Notes: generated by a model from the letters alone, not told the origin. A DNA stretch of 64,000 bases from Streptomyces sp. CMB-StM0423 (GCF_002847285.1 NZ_CP025407.1:7071001-7135000), one strand, 5' to 3'; shown: positions 48,868-60,823, counted from the first letter of the stretch. Program-made: numbers and translations.

Positions 48868-49788
48868 GTGTCCAGCACGCCCAGCTCCGCCCCCCAGTCG
48901 TCGGCTCCCGAGACCGGCACCGCACGCGTCAAGCGCGGCATGGCCGAGCAGCTCAAGGGCGGCGTGATCATGGACGTCGTCACCCCCGAGCAGGCGAAGA
49001 TCGCCGAGGACGCGGGTGCCGTCGCGGTGATGGCCCTGGAGCGGGTGCCCGCCGACATCCGCAAGGACGGCGGCGTGGCGCGCATGTCGGACCCCGACAT
49101 GATCGAGGGCATCATCGAGGCCGTCTCCATCCCCGTGATGGCCAAGTCCCGCATCGGCCACTTCGTGGAGGCCCAGATCCTCCAGGCGCTCGGCGTCGAC
49201 TACATCGACGAGTCCGAGGTGCTCACCCCCGCCGACGAGGTCAACCACTCCGACAAGTGGGCCTTCACCACCCCCTTCGTCTGCGGCGCCACCAACCTCG
49301 GCGAGGCCCTGCGCCGGATCGCCGAGGGCGCCGCCATGATCCGCTCCAAGGGCGAGGCCGGCACCGGGAACGTCGTCGAGGCGGTCCGCCACCTGCGCCA
49401 GATCAAGAACGAGATCGGCGCCCTGCGCGGCCTGGACAGCCACGAGCTGTACGCCGCCGCCAAGGAGCTGCGGGCCCCGTACGAGGTGGTCGCCGAGGTC
49501 GCGAAGCTCGGCAAGCTGCCCGTCGTGCTCTTCTCCGCGGGCGGCGTCGCCACCCCCGCCGACGCCGCGCTGATGCGCCAGCTCGGCGCCGAGGGCGTCT
49601 TCGTCGGCTCCGGCATCTTCAAGTCCGGCGACCCGGCCAAGCGCGCCGCCGCCATCGTCAAGGCCACCACCTTCTACGACGACCCGAAGGTCGTCGCGGA
49701 CGCCTCCCGCAACCTCGGCGAGGCCATGGTCGGCATCAACCTCGACACCCTGGACGACGCCGAGCGCTACGCCGGCCGGGGCTGGTGA
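48868..49788 (+). CDS. pdxS: Pyridoxal 5'-phosphate synthase subunit PdxS
   Basis: A 306-residue TIM-barrel synthase that condenses ribose 5-phosphate, glyceraldehyde 3-phosphate and ammonia into PLP. It carries RVKRGMAEQLKGGVIMDVV near the start, the catalytic lysine of MAKSRIGHFVEAQ (about 91-103), RSKGEAGTGNVVEAVRH (about 151-167) and the phosphate-binding SAGGVATPADAAL. The N-terminus is about 20 residues longer than B. subtilis PdxS, mostly Ser/Pro. The GTG start has GAGG 9 bases upstream. It pairs with pdxT 11 bases downstream; ammonia passes between the subunits. Confidence 0.96.
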   Translation: MSSTPSSAPQSSAPETGTARVKRGMAEQLKGGVIMDVVTPEQAKIAEDAGAVAVMALERVPADIRKDGGVARMSDPDMIEGIIEAVSIPVMAKSRIGHFVEAQILQALGVDYIDESEVLTPADEVNHSDKWAFTTPFVCGATNLGEALRRIAEGAAMIRSKGEAGTGNVVEAVRHLRQIKNEIGALRGLDSHELYAAAKELRAPYEVVAEVAKLGKLPVVLFSAGGVATPADAALMRQLGAEGVFVGSGIFKSGDPAKRAAAIVKATTFYDDPKVVADASRNLGEAMVGINLDTLDDAERYAGRGW

Positions 49789-49799
49789 GGTCGGCAGCC

Positions 49800-50393
49800 A
49801 TGGGCACCGCCCCCGCCATCGGCGTCCTCGCCCTCCAGGGCGACGTACGCGAGCACCTGGCCGCCCTCGAAGCGGCCGGTGCGCACGCCGTGCCGGTCCG
49901 CAGGCCGGCGGAGCTGGCGGAGGTCTCCGGCCTGGTCATCCCCGGTGGCGAGTCCACCACGATGTCCAAGCTCGCGGTCGCCTTCGGGCTGCTGGAGCCG
50001 CTGCGCGAGCGGGTGCGGGCGGGGATGCCCGCGTACGGCTCCTGCGCCGGCATGATCATGCTGGCCGACAAGATCCTCGACCCGCGCTCCGGGCAGGAGA
50101 CCGTCGGCGGTATCGACATGATCGTGCGCCGCAACGCCTTCGGCCGGCAGAACGAGTCGTTCGAGGTGCCGCTGGAGGTGGCCGGTGTCCCCGGCGGCCC
50201 GGTGCACGGCGTGTTCATCCGGGCGCCGTGGGTGGAGTCCACCGGCGCCCGGGTGGAGCGGCTGGCGGAGGCCGGCGGGCATCCCGTCGCCGTCCGGCAG
50301 GGTCCGCTGCTGGCGACGTCGTTCCATCCCGAACTCACCGGCGACCACCGCGTGCACGCTCTCTTCGCGGATATGGTGCGCCGGGCCGCCTGA
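49800..50393 (+). CDS. pdxT: Pyridoxal 5'-phosphate synthase glutaminase PdxT
   Basis: A 197-residue class I glutamine amidotransferase that supplies ammonia to PdxS. The catalytic triad is the Cys of GSCAGMIML (about 83), and His and Glu of SFHPELTGD (about 176-178). PGGESTTM (about 47-54) forms the oxyanion-hole region characteristic of PdxT. The ATG is 11 bases after the pdxS stop. YebC follows after about 70 bases. Confidence 0.95.
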   Translation: MGTAPAIGVLALQGDVREHLAALEAAGAHAVPVRRPAELAEVSGLVIPGGESTTMSKLAVAFGLLEPLRERVRAGMPAYGSCAGMIMLADKILDPRSGQETVGGIDMIVRRNAFGRQNESFEVPLEVAGVPGGPVHGVFIRAPWVESTGARVERLAEAGGHPVAVRQGPLLATSFHPELTGDHRVHALFADMVRRAA

Positions 50394-50464
50394 CCGGCCC
50401 CGGTAGGATCGACGAGTTCGTTGCCGGTTAGTCGAATGCGCGGAACGCGGAATGGAGCGGGGCT

Positions 50465-51217
50465 GTGTCCGGCCACTCTAAGTGGGCAACCACCAAGCAC
50501 AAGAAGGCCGTGATCGATGCCAAGCGAGGAAAGCTCTTCGCCAAGCTGATCAAGAACGTCGAGGTCGCGGCGCGGCAGGGGGGTGCCGACCCCGACGGAA
50601 ATCCCACGCTGTACGACGCGATCCAGAAGGCCAAGAAGCAGTCCGTCCCGAACAAGAACATCGACAGCGCCGTCAAGCGCGGCGCCGGTCTCGAAGCGGG
50701 CGGCGCCGAGTACGAGACGATCATGTACGAGGGCTACGGCCCCAACGGCGTGGCCGTGCTCATCGAGTGCCTGACGGACAACCGCAACCGCGCCGCCTCC
50801 GACGTCCGGGTAGCCATGACGCGCAACGGCGGCTCCATGGCCGACCCCGGCTCCGTGTCGTACCTGTTCAACCGCAAGGGCGTGGTGATCGTCCCCAAGG
50901 GCGGGCTGGGCGAGGACGACGTGCTGGCCGCGGTGCTGGACGCCGGCGCCGAGGAGGTCAACGACCTGGGCGAGTCCTTCGAGGTGCTCAGCGAGGCCGG
51001 CGACATGGTCGCGGTCCGCACCGCGCTGCAGGACGCCGGGATCGACTACGACTCGGCCGAGGCCAATTTCGTCCCCACCATGCAGGTGGAGCTGGACGAG
51101 GAGGGCGCCCGCAAGATCTTCCGGCTCATCGACGCCCTGGAGGACAGCGACGACGTCCAGAACGTCTTCGCCAACTTCGACGTCTCCGACGAGGTCATGG
51201 AGAAGGCTTCCGCCTGA
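50465..51217 (+). CDS. yebC: YebC/PmpR-family transcription/translation regulator
   Basis: A 250-residue three-domain protein of near-invariant sequence: GHSKWATTKHKKAVIDAKRG at the N-terminus, GADPDGNPTLYDAIQKAKK, then the NRNRAASDVR and MADPGSVSYLFNRKG blocks. YebC proteins bind DNA or relieve ribosome stalling at proline-rich sequences; recent work favours the ribosome role in some bacteria. The gene lies upstream of ruvCAB in most actinobacteria, as here. The GTG start has GGAGCGGGG upstream. A hairpin terminator follows. Confidence 0.95.
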   Translation: MSGHSKWATTKHKKAVIDAKRGKLFAKLIKNVEVAARQGGADPDGNPTLYDAIQKAKKQSVPNKNIDSAVKRGAGLEAGGAEYETIMYEGYGPNGVAVLIECLTDNRNRAASDVRVAMTRNGGSMADPGSVSYLFNRKGVVIVPKGGLGEDDVLAAVLDAGAEEVNDLGESFEVLSEAGDMVAVRTALQDAGIDYDSAEANFVPTMQVELDEEGARKIFRLIDALEDSDDVQNVFANFDVSDEVMEKASA

Positions 51218-51238
51218 GCCGCACGCGTACGCCGTGAG

Positions 51239-51270
51239 GGGCCCGCAGGATGGCGACATCCGGCGGGCCC
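51239..51270 (+). terminator. Terminator after yebC
   Basis: GGGCCCGC-A-GGATG pairs with CATCC-G-GCGGGCCC (13 pairs, one mismatch) closed by a GCGA tetraloop, followed by TTCGG. Confidence 0.65.
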
Positions 51271-51340
51271 TTCGGCTGCGCTGTCGGTGCCGGCCGGTAG
51301 CCTGCACACACGTACGCGGGCAGACGAGAGGGGGCGGCCG

Positions 51341-52015
51341 GTGCGGGTGCTCGGAGTGGACCCGGGGCTCACGAGGTGCGGCGTGGGCGTCGTGGACGGA
51401 GCGGCGGGCCGGGCGCTGCGGATGGTCGCCGTCGGGGTCGTACGCACCCCGTCCGACGCCCCCACCCCCGAGCGGCTGCTGCTCATCGAGCGCGGCATCG
51501 AGGAGTGGCTGGACGTGCAGCGGCCCGAGGCCGTCGCCGTCGAGCGGGTCTTCAGCCAGCACAACGTACGCACGGTGATGGGCACCGCTCAGGCCAGCGC
51601 CGTCGCCATCCTCTGCGCCGCCCGCCGCGGCCTGCCCGTCGCGCTGCACACCCCCAGCGAGGTCAAGGCCGCTGTCACCGGCTCGGGCCGGGCCGACAAG
51701 GCGCAGGTCGGCGCCATGGTCACCCGGCTGCTGCGGCTCGACGCCCTGCCCAGGCCGGCCGACGCCGCCGACGCCCTGGCGCTGGCCATCTGCCACCTGT
51801 GGCGCGCCCCCGCCCAGGACCGCCTGCTGCGCGCGCGTGCCGCCGGCGCACCCGCGCGCGCCGCGACGGCCGCCCGCGCCGCCGCCCCCGGCGTGCGGCG
51901 CACCGCCCGCCCGGCCGACCGGGGCGCCGCCGGCCAGGGCGCACCGCGCGCAGGCCGCGCGGGCCAGGACCGCCCGGAGCCCCGGGACCGCGAGATCCGG
52001 AGAGACCCCGCATGA
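51341..52015 (+). CDS. ruvC: Holliday-junction endonuclease RuvC
   Basis: A 224-residue resolvase. The four acidic residues of the RNase-H-like active site are present: D7 (VLGVDPGL), E68 (AVAVERVF), D141 and D144 (PADAADALALAICH). RuvC cuts junctions extruded by RuvAB. The C-terminal 55 residues after WRAPAQDR are an Ala/Arg-rich extension not found in E. coli RuvC (173 residues). The GTG start has GAGAGGGGG upstream. It overlaps ruvA by four bases. Confidence 0.94.
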   Translation: MRVLGVDPGLTRCGVGVVDGAAGRALRMVAVGVVRTPSDAPTPERLLLIERGIEEWLDVQRPEAVAVERVFSQHNVRTVMGTAQASAVAILCAARRGLPVALHTPSEVKAAVTGSGRADKAQVGAMVTRLLRLDALPRPADAADALALAICHLWRAPAQDRLLRARAAGAPARAATAARAAAPGVRRTARPADRGAAGQGAPRAGRAGQDRPEPRDREIRRDPA

Positions 52016-52635
52016 TTGCCTTCGTCAGCGGCCCCGTCGCCGCCCTCGCCCCCGACGCCGCGGTCATCGAGGTGGGCGGCATCGGCATGGCCGTGCAGTG
52101 CACGCCCGACACCCTGTCCACGCTGCGCGTCGGCAAGGACGCCCGGCTGGCCACCTCCCTCGTCGTCCGGGAGGACTCCCTCACCCTCTACGGCTTCGCC
52201 GACGACGACGAGCGCCAGGTCTTCGAGCTGCTGCAGACCGCCAGCGGCGTCGGCCCGCGGCTGGCCCAGGCCATGCTCGCCGTGCACCGCCCCGACGCCC
52301 TCCGCCTCGCCGTCTCCACCGGCGACGAGAAGACGCTGACGGCCGTCCCCGGCATCGGCAAGAAAGGCGCGCAGAAGCTGCTGCTGGAGCTGAAGGACCG
52401 GCTCGGCGAGCCGCTGGGCAGCAGCGGCCTCGTCGGCAGGCAGGCTGGCGCCGCCGCGGCCGCCGGCTGGCGCGAGCAGTTGCACGCCGCCCTCACCGGC
52501 CTGGGGTACGCGCCGCGCGAGGCCGACGAGGCCGTCACCGCCGTCGCCCCGCAGGCGGAGGAGAACGGCGCCGCGCCCCCGCCGCTGCCGCAGTTGCTGC
52601 GTGCCGCCCTGCAGACCCTGAACCGCGCCCGATGA
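52012..52635 (+). CDS. ruvA: Holliday-junction branch-migration protein RuvA
   Basis: A 207-residue protein that forms the tetramer holding the four-way junction and recruits RuvB. Domain I (1-65) begins IAFVSGPVAAL, domain II has the two helix-hairpin-helix motifs (TASGVGPRLAQAML and AVPGIGKKGAQKLLLELKD), and domain III (about 160-207) is the RuvB-contacting helix bundle. The ATG overlaps the ruvC stop, so both are translationally coupled. Confidence 0.95.
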   Translation: MIAFVSGPVAALAPDAAVIEVGGIGMAVQCTPDTLSTLRVGKDARLATSLVVREDSLTLYGFADDDERQVFELLQTASGVGPRLAQAMLAVHRPDALRLAVSTGDEKTLTAVPGIGKKGAQKLLLELKDRLGEPLGSSGLVGRQAGAAAAAGWREQLHAALTGLGYAPREADEAVTAVAPQAEENGAAPPPLPQLLRAALQTLNRAR

Positions 52636-52702
52636 CGGCGCCCGGCCCCCGGCGCGTACGACGAACCGCGACAGCAACCGAACCACGACGGACGGATCCA
52701 CG

Positions 52703-53746
52703 ATGACCTGGGAGGACGCCGACCCGCGGCTGGTGGACTCGGCCGCCGACGCCGACGACCGGGCGGTGGAGACGGCGCTGCGCCCCAAGGACCTGGCCGA
52801 GTTCGTCGGCCAGGAGCGGGTGCGCGAGCAGCTCGACCTGGTGCTGCGCGCCGCCCGCCAGCGCGGCGGCGCCGCCGACCACGTGCTGCTCTCCGGCGCC
52901 CCCGGGCTGGGCAAGACCACCCTCGCGATGATCGTCGCCGCCGAGATGGCCGCCCCGATCCGCATCACCTCGGGCCCCGCCATCCAGCACGCCGGCGACC
53001 TCGCCGCGATCCTCTCCTCCCTCCAGGAGGGCGAGGTGCTCTTCCTCGACGAGCTGCACCGCATGTCCCGCCCCGCCGAGGAGATGCTCTACATGGCGAT
53101 GGAGGACCTGCGCGTCGACGTCATCGTCGGCAAGGGCCCCGGCGCCACCGCCATCCCGCTGGAGCTGCCCCCCTTCACCCTGGTCGGCGCCACCACCCGG
53201 GCCGGGCTGCTGCCCCCGCCGCTGCGCGACCGCTTCGGCTTCACCGGGCACATGGAGTTCTACTCCCCGGCCGAGCTGGAGCGCGTCCTGCACCGCTCCG
53301 CCCACCTCCTCGACGTCTCCGTGGACGCCGCCGGCGCCGCCGAGATCGCCGGCCGCTCCCGCGGCACCCCCCGCATCGCGAACCGCCTGCTGCGCCGGGT
53401 GCGGGACTACGCCCAGGTCAAGGCCGACGGCGTGATCACGCGCGAGATCGCCGCCCGCGGCCTGGAGGTCTACGAGGTCGACGACCGCGGCCTGGACCGC
53501 CTCGACCGCGCCGTGCTCGGCGCCCTGCTCAAGCTCTTCTCCGGCGGCCCCGTCGGGCTGTCCACGCTGGCCGTGGCGGTGGGGGAGGAGCGGGAGACCG
53601 TCGAGGAGGTCGCCGAGCCCTTCCTCGTACGCGAAGGGCTGCTGGCCCGTACGCCCCGCGGCCGCGTCGCCACCCCGGCGGCCTGGGCCCACCTGGGCAT
53701 CCCGCCCCCGCAGCCGGGCGGCGGCCTGCAGCAGACCGCGTTCTGA
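52703..53746 (+). CDS. ruvB: Holliday-junction branch-migration ATPase RuvB
   Basis: A 347-residue AAA+ motor. Walker A is GAPGLGKTT, Walker B is VLFLDELHRM, with sensor 1 in LVGATTRAGLL and the arginine-finger block PLRDRFGF. The N-terminal helix RPKDLAEFVGQERVREQL is typical, and the winged-helix domain (about 255-330) has the GGPVGLSTLAVAVGEERETVEEV block. It lies 67 bases after ruvA in the same operon. Confidence 0.96.
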   Translation: MTWEDADPRLVDSAADADDRAVETALRPKDLAEFVGQERVREQLDLVLRAARQRGGAADHVLLSGAPGLGKTTLAMIVAAEMAAPIRITSGPAIQHAGDLAAILSSLQEGEVLFLDELHRMSRPAEEMLYMAMEDLRVDVIVGKGPGATAIPLELPPFTLVGATTRAGLLPPPLRDRFGFTGHMEFYSPAELERVLHRSAHLLDVSVDAAGAAEIAGRSRGTPRIANRLLRRVRDYAQVKADGVITREIAARGLEVYEVDDRGLDRLDRAVLGALLKLFSGGPVGLSTLAVAVGEERETVEEVAEPFLVREGLLARTPRGRVATPAAWAHLGIPPPQPGGGLQQTAF

Positions 53747-53861
53747 GCGCCCCGCCGCGCCCGCCGCGGCGTGGCGGGGACCCGGCGGCGCGGGTGCCCC
53801 GGCGGATACCGCGGCGGCGCGGGGAGTCGCCGGTTACGGAACCCGGGTGACATGCTGGGCG

Positions 53862-53890
53862 TTGTTCACACGGCGGAACTCGCTTAGACT
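53862..53890 (+). promoter_or_regulatory. Promoter of the yajC-secD-secF-apt operon
   Basis: TTGTTC (53862-53867), a 17-base spacer and TAGACT (53885-53890) form one of the best HrdB-type promoters in the window. The leader to yajC is about 80 bases. Confidence 0.65.
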
Positions 53891-53979
53891 CCGCCGACGC
53901 CTTCCGGAACCGGAGGGCACCCCCGCCCCCCAGAACGAGGCCGTGGCGAACGCGGTCCTACGAAGGAAACCCGGACACC

Positions 53980-54486
53980 GTGGATATCACGATTCTCTTG
54001 CCGTTCATCGTGCTCATCGGGGCGATGTTCCTGATGACCCGCTCGGCAAAGAACAAGCAGCGCCAGATGACGAACATGCGGGACCAATTGCAGCCGGGCA
54101 GCGGCGTGCGGACCATCGGCGGTATGTACGCCACGGTCAAGGAGGTCCACGAGGACACCATCCTTCTGGAGGTGGCCCCCGGAGTACACGCGATCTACGC
54201 GAAGAACTCCATCGGCGCCGTCCTGGACGACGCCGAATACAACCGCATCGTCCACGGCGCCCCGGAGTTCGACGACGAGGACGTTTCGGCGCCCGACGAC
54301 GCCTCCTCGCTGACCGGCTCCGCCGACGGCGACGCCGGTGACGAGGACGCCGAGGACCGCAGGGAGACCTCGGACCGTATCGACCTCGACAAGAAGGACG
54401 CGGCCGACGACGCCGAAGGCGACGCCGGGGCCGCGGACACCACCGACGAGGACGAAAAGAAGAACGGCGGCTCCGCCGCGAAGTGA
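53980..54486 (+). CDS. yajC: Sec translocase accessory protein YajC
   Basis: A 168-residue membrane protein with one N-terminal helix (about 3-20, ILLPFIVLIGAMFLM) followed by the conserved QRQMTNMRDQLQPGSGVRTI (about 33-52) and the SH3-like domain (TIGGMYATVKEVHEDTILLEVAPGVHAIYAKNSI). YajC joins SecD and SecF in the holotranslocon. The C-terminal 80 residues are highly acidic and disordered, an actinobacterial extension. The GTG start follows GAAGGAAA. A terminator-like structure precedes secD. Confidence 0.9.
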   Translation: MDITILLPFIVLIGAMFLMTRSAKNKQRQMTNMRDQLQPGSGVRTIGGMYATVKEVHEDTILLEVAPGVHAIYAKNSIGAVLDDAEYNRIVHGAPEFDDEDVSAPDDASSLTGSADGDAGDEDAEDRRETSDRIDLDKKDAADDAEGDAGAADTTDEDEKKNGGSAAK

Positions 54487-54542
54487 CCGCGGCCCTTCGG
54501 CGGCGGCCCCGCACCTGGTGCGGAGGCGCCGCCGGCCGCGGT
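54486..54542 (+). terminator. Compound hairpin after yajC
   Basis: ACCGCGGCC pairs with GGCCGCGGT as an outer stem that encloses an inner CCGCACC/GGTGCGG stem, starting at the stop codon. It may attenuate rather than fully terminate, because secD continues the operon. Confidence 0.45.
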
Positions 54543-54646
54543 GAACGGGGGACCGGTCACTTTTCGCCTCGCGGCACCGCGGGGCTACACTTCGTGACCG
54601 CGCGACGAGCCCCGCCGCGCGGTGTCTGGACAGGAGAATCGAGAAG

Positions 54647-56404
54647 GTGGCAGCACCCAAAACGGGCCGCAGGTCCCAGGGATCTCACGGCAGGCCCTGG
54701 CGCCCCCTGCTGCTGATCCTGACCGCGATCGCCGCGCTCACCGGTGGAATGTTCCTTTCCGGGCACACCACCCCGCGCCTCGGTATCGACCTCGCCGGCG
54801 GCACCAGCATCACGCTGGAGGCCAAGTCCCAGCCGGGCAGCGAGAACGCGATCAACTCCACCAATATGGATACCGCCGTCAACATCATCGAGCGCCGCGT
54901 CAACGGCCTCGGGGTGCAGGAGGCGGAGGTCCAGACCCAGGGCGACCGGCACATCATCGTCAACATCCCCAAGGGCACCGACCAGAAGTCGGCGCGCGAG
55001 CAGGTGGGCACCACCGCGCGGCTCTTCTTCCGCCCCGTGCTGTCGTACGTGGCGAACGAGCAGCCGGCGCCTTCGCCCAGCGCCTCGGAGTCCGGGGGCA
55101 AGGAGAAGGACAAGGGCAAGGACGCCTCCTCCTCGCCGTCACCGTCCGAGAGCGCCTCCGACAAGGCGAGCGACGGCGCCACCGAGCAGGGCCGCGCGCT
55201 GTCCGAGGGCCTCGCCCAGGCCGACGGCTCGCCCAGCCCGACCGAGTCGCAGGCGCCGCCCGCCGAGACGCCCCCGGCCGAGCAGGCGCCCACCGGGCAG
55301 GTCTCCGCCGACGTGCAGAAGAAGCTGGACGCGCTGGACTGCTCCAACGTCGAGGAGCGCACCAAGATCGGTGAGAACGCCAAGCCGACCGACACCGTCG
55401 TCGCGTGCGACAGCGAGGGCGCGTACAAGTACGCGCTCGGCCCGGCCGAGGTCGAGGGCACGGACGTCGACGACGCCTCCGCCACGTACGACGCCCAGCA
55501 GGGCTCCGGCTGGATCGTGCAGCTCGAGTTCAACGGCAAGGGCTCCGACAAGTTCGCCGATGTCACCGGCACCCTCGCCGGCCAGGCCCCGCCGAACAAC
55601 CAGTTCGCCATCGAGCTCGACGGCGAGGTCGTCTCCGCGCCCTCCGTCGACGAGTCGATCACCGGCGGCCGGGCGCAGATCTCCGGCAGCTTCAACCAGG
55701 AGTCGGCCGAGGAACTGGCCAACGTCCTGTCGTACGGTGCCCTGCCGCTGTCCTTCGAGGAGTCCGAGGTCACCACCGTCTCGCCGGCCCTCGGCAACGA
55801 GCAGCTCCAGGCGGGCCTCATCGCCGGCGCCGTCGGTCTGGCGCTGGTGATCATCTACCTCGTCGCGTACTACCGCGGGCTGGCCCTGGTGGCCGTCGTC
55901 AGCCTCATGGTCTCCGCCGCCCTCACGTACACGATCATGGCCCTGCTCGGCCCCGGCATCGGCTTCGCGCTGAACCTCCCGGCGGTCTGCGGCGCGATCG
56001 TGGCGATCGGCATCACGGCGGACTCGTTCATCGTGTACTTCGAACGCATCCGCGACGAGATCCGCGAGGGCCGCACGCTGCGCCCCGCCGTGGCGCGCGG
56101 CTGGCCGCGGGCCCGGCGCACCATCCTGGTGTCCGACTTCGTGTCCTTCCTGGCCGCGGCCGTGCTCTTCGCGGTCACCGTCGGCAAGGTGCAGGGCTTC
56201 GCCTTCACCCTGGGCCTGACCACGCTCCTCGACGTCGTCGTGGTCTTCCTCTTCACCAAGCCGGTCATGACCATCCTGGCCCGCAAGCGGTTCTTCGCCA
56301 GCGGCCATCCCTGGTCCGGGCTCGATCCCAAACGGCTGGGAGCCACGCCACCGCTGCGCGGCCGCCCGCGCACCGCCGGTCCCGTCAACCCGAAGGAGGT
56401 CTGA
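54647..56404 (+). CDS. secD: Protein translocase subunit SecD
   Basis: A 585-residue membrane protein that pulls exported proteins outward, using the proton gradient. It has a first helix (about 17-36), the periplasmic P1 region with RLGIDLAGGTSITLEA and NIIERRVNGLGVQEAEVQ, and five C-terminal helices (about 382-565) with the proton-relay Asp in GITADSFIVYFERIRDE. A low-complexity Ser/Glu/Pro/Lys insertion of about 80 residues (about 143-225) interrupts the periplasmic domain, as in other actinobacteria. The GTG follows GGAGAATCGAGAAG. It ends 1 base before secF. Confidence 0.95.
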   Translation: MAAPKTGRRSQGSHGRPWRPLLLILTAIAALTGGMFLSGHTTPRLGIDLAGGTSITLEAKSQPGSENAINSTNMDTAVNIIERRVNGLGVQEAEVQTQGDRHIIVNIPKGTDQKSAREQVGTTARLFFRPVLSYVANEQPAPSPSASESGGKEKDKGKDASSSPSPSESASDKASDGATEQGRALSEGLAQADGSPSPTESQAPPAETPPAEQAPTGQVSADVQKKLDALDCSNVEERTKIGENAKPTDTVVACDSEGAYKYALGPAEVEGTDVDDASATYDAQQGSGWIVQLEFNGKGSDKFADVTGTLAGQAPPNNQFAIELDGEVVSAPSVDESITGGRAQISGSFNQESAEELANVLSYGALPLSFEESEVTTVSPALGNEQLQAGLIAGAVGLALVIIYLVAYYRGLALVAVVSLMVSAALTYTIMALLGPGIGFALNLPAVCGAIVAIGITADSFIVYFERIRDEIREGRTLRPAVARGWPRARRTILVSDFVSFLAAAVLFAVTVGKVQGFAFTLGLTTLLDVVVVFLFTKPVMTILARKRFFASGHPWSGLDPKRLGATPPLRGRPRTAGPVNPKEV

Positions 56405-56405
56405 G

Positions 56406-57608
56406 ATGTCGCGCCTCGGCACCCTCGGCGCCCGCCTCTACCGCGGTGAGGCCGGCTACGACTTCGTCGCCAAGCGGTTCCTCTGGTACGGCGTCTCCGT
56501 CCTCATCACGATCATCGCGATCGCCGGCTTCTTCATCCGCGGCCTGAACATGGGCATCGAGTTCGAGGGCGGTGCGGTCTTCACCACCCCGAAGACCGAG
56601 ACCTCGGTCTCGCAGGCCCAGGAGATCGCCGAGGATGCCTCGGGGCACCAGGCGATCGTCCAGGAACTGGGCAGCGGGAAGCTCCGTATCCAGGTCAGCA
56701 GCATCGAGACGCAGCAGTCCGACAAGGTCAAGACGGCGCTCGCCGAAGAGCTGAACGTCGACGCCGCGGACATCAACGACCAGCTCGTCGGGCCCAGTTG
56801 GGGCGAGCAGATCGCGAACAAGGCGTGGCAGGGCCTGGCGATCTTCATGGTCCTGGTGGTGATCTACCTCGCCATCGCCTTCGAGTGGCGCATGGCGTTC
56901 GCGGCGCTCGTCGCGCTGATCCACGACCTGACGATCACGGTCGGCGTCTACACGATCGTCGGCTTCGAAGTCACCCCGGGCACGGTCATCGGTCTGCTGA
57001 CCATCCTCGGTTACTCGCTGTACGACACGGTGGTGGTCTTCGACGGGCTCAAGGAGAGCACGAAGGACATCACCAGACAGACGGGCTTCACCTACCGCGA
57101 GGCGGCCAACCGCAGCCTCAACGGCACGCTCGTCCGCTCCATCAACACCTCCGTCGTGGCCCTGCTGCCGGTCGCCGGCCTGCTGTTCATCGGCGGCGGC
57201 GTGCTCGGCGGCGGCATGCTCAACGACATCGCGCTGTCGCTGTTCGTCGGCCTCGCGGCCGGCGCGTACTCCTCGATCTTCATCGCCACCCCGCTGGTGG
57301 TCGACTTCAAGGAGCGCGACCCCGCCATACAGGCCCACAACAAGCGGGTCGCCGCCCGGCGCGCCTCCGACGCCCGGTCCGCCGCCCGCGGCGAGAAGGG
57401 GACGGCCGGCCACGAGGACGGCCCGGACGCGGCGGCCGTCGAGGACGACGAGCCCGGGGACGACCCCCGTGCCCCCCAGCCCGCGGGCCAGGGCGTCGTC
57501 GGGCCCCCGCGCGGCGAGGGCCGCCGGCAGCAGCCGGTGTCCCGGCAGCGCGGCCGGGGCCGCCCCTCCGGCAGCCGCGGCGGCCGGTCGGGAGGCAAGC
57601 GCCGGTGA
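56406..57608 (+). CDS. secF: Protein translocase subunit SecF
   Basis: A 400-residue partner of SecD. It begins with the first helix (about 22-43), then the SecF periplasmic region with GLNMGIEFEGGAVF, followed by five helices (about 135-305) with LGYSLYDTVVVFDGLKE containing the conserved Asp of the proton path. The C-terminal 85 residues are a basic, disordered Arg/Gly/Ala extension. The gene lies 1 base after secD and overlaps apt by four bases. Confidence 0.95.
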   Translation: MSRLGTLGARLYRGEAGYDFVAKRFLWYGVSVLITIIAIAGFFIRGLNMGIEFEGGAVFTTPKTETSVSQAQEIAEDASGHQAIVQELGSGKLRIQVSSIETQQSDKVKTALAEELNVDAADINDQLVGPSWGEQIANKAWQGLAIFMVLVVIYLAIAFEWRMAFAALVALIHDLTITVGVYTIVGFEVTPGTVIGLLTILGYSLYDTVVVFDGLKESTKDITRQTGFTYREAANRSLNGTLVRSINTSVVALLPVAGLLFIGGGVLGGGMLNDIALSLFVGLAAGAYSSIFIATPLVVDFKERDPAIQAHNKRVAARRASDARSAARGEKGTAGHEDGPDAAAVEDDEPGDDPRAPQPAGQGVVGPPRGEGRRQQPVSRQRGRGRPSGSRGGRSGGKRR

Positions 57609-58153
57609 GCGTGCCCGAGGGGACCAGGGAGCTGCTGCTCAGCCGGATCCAGGACGTGCCGGACTACCCGCAGCCGGGCGTGATGTTCAAGGACATCACC
57701 CCGCTGCTGGCCGACGCGAAGGCGTTCGCCGTGCTCACGGACGCGCTGACGGAGGTCTGCCGGGAGCAGGGTGCGCAGAAGGTCGTCGGCCTGGAGGCGC
57801 GCGGCTTCATCCTGGGCGCGCCGGTCGCGGTGCGCGCGGGGATCGGCTTCGTGCCCGTGCGCAAGGCGGGCAAGCTCCCGGGCGCCACCCTCGGGCAGGC
57901 GTACGACCTGGAGTACGGCACGGCGGAGATCGAGATACACGCCGACGCCGTGCAGTCCGGCGACCGCGTGCTCGTCATCGACGACGTGCTGGCCACCGGT
58001 GGCACCGCGGAGGCGTCGGTGCAGCTCATCCGGCGGGCCGGCGGCACCGTCACCGGCGTGGCCGTGCTGCTGGAGCTGGGCTTCCTGGCCGGCCGGGCGC
58101 GGGTTGAGCAGGCGCTCGCCGGGGCTCCGCTGGACGCGCTCGTCACCGTCTGA
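57605..58153 (+). CDS. apt: Adenine phosphoribosyltransferase
   Basis: A 182-residue purine-salvage enzyme that joins adenine and PRPP to give AMP. The PRPP motif VLVIDDVLATGGT spans 122-134; GVMFKDITPLL (25-35) and EARGFILGAP (64-73) are typical APRT blocks. The GTG overlaps the secF stop; a second GTG two codons downstream is also possible. The gene lies between secF and relA in many actinobacteria. A terminator follows. Confidence 0.95.
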   Translation: MSVPEGTRELLLSRIQDVPDYPQPGVMFKDITPLLADAKAFAVLTDALTEVCREQGAQKVVGLEARGFILGAPVAVRAGIGFVPVRKAGKLPGATLGQAYDLEYGTAEIEIHADAVQSGDRVLVIDDVLATGGTAEASVQLIRRAGGTVTGVAVLLELGFLAGRARVEQALAGAPLDALVTV

Positions 58154-58159
58154 GCCGAC

Positions 58160-58182
58160 CCGGGGGCCGCCCGGGCCCCCGG
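58160..58182 (+). terminator. Hairpin terminator between apt and relA
   Basis: CCGGGGGCC pairs with GGCCCCCGG around a GCCCG loop, 6 bases after the apt stop. RelA therefore probably has its own promoter in the next 140 bases. Confidence 0.6.
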
Positions 58183-58324
58183 CTCCTCCGGAGAGCCTGC
58201 CCGGTCGGCGTTCTGCCCGGTCAGGGGCCTGGTCAGGCGGTTGCCGGGTGGTGAGGGCGCGACGGCAGATACCATGGCAGTTCCGGGGATCTCCCCGTGG
58301 GCCGTCCACCGTCAAGGAGTGCTC

Positions 58325-60823
<2,499 letters not shown>
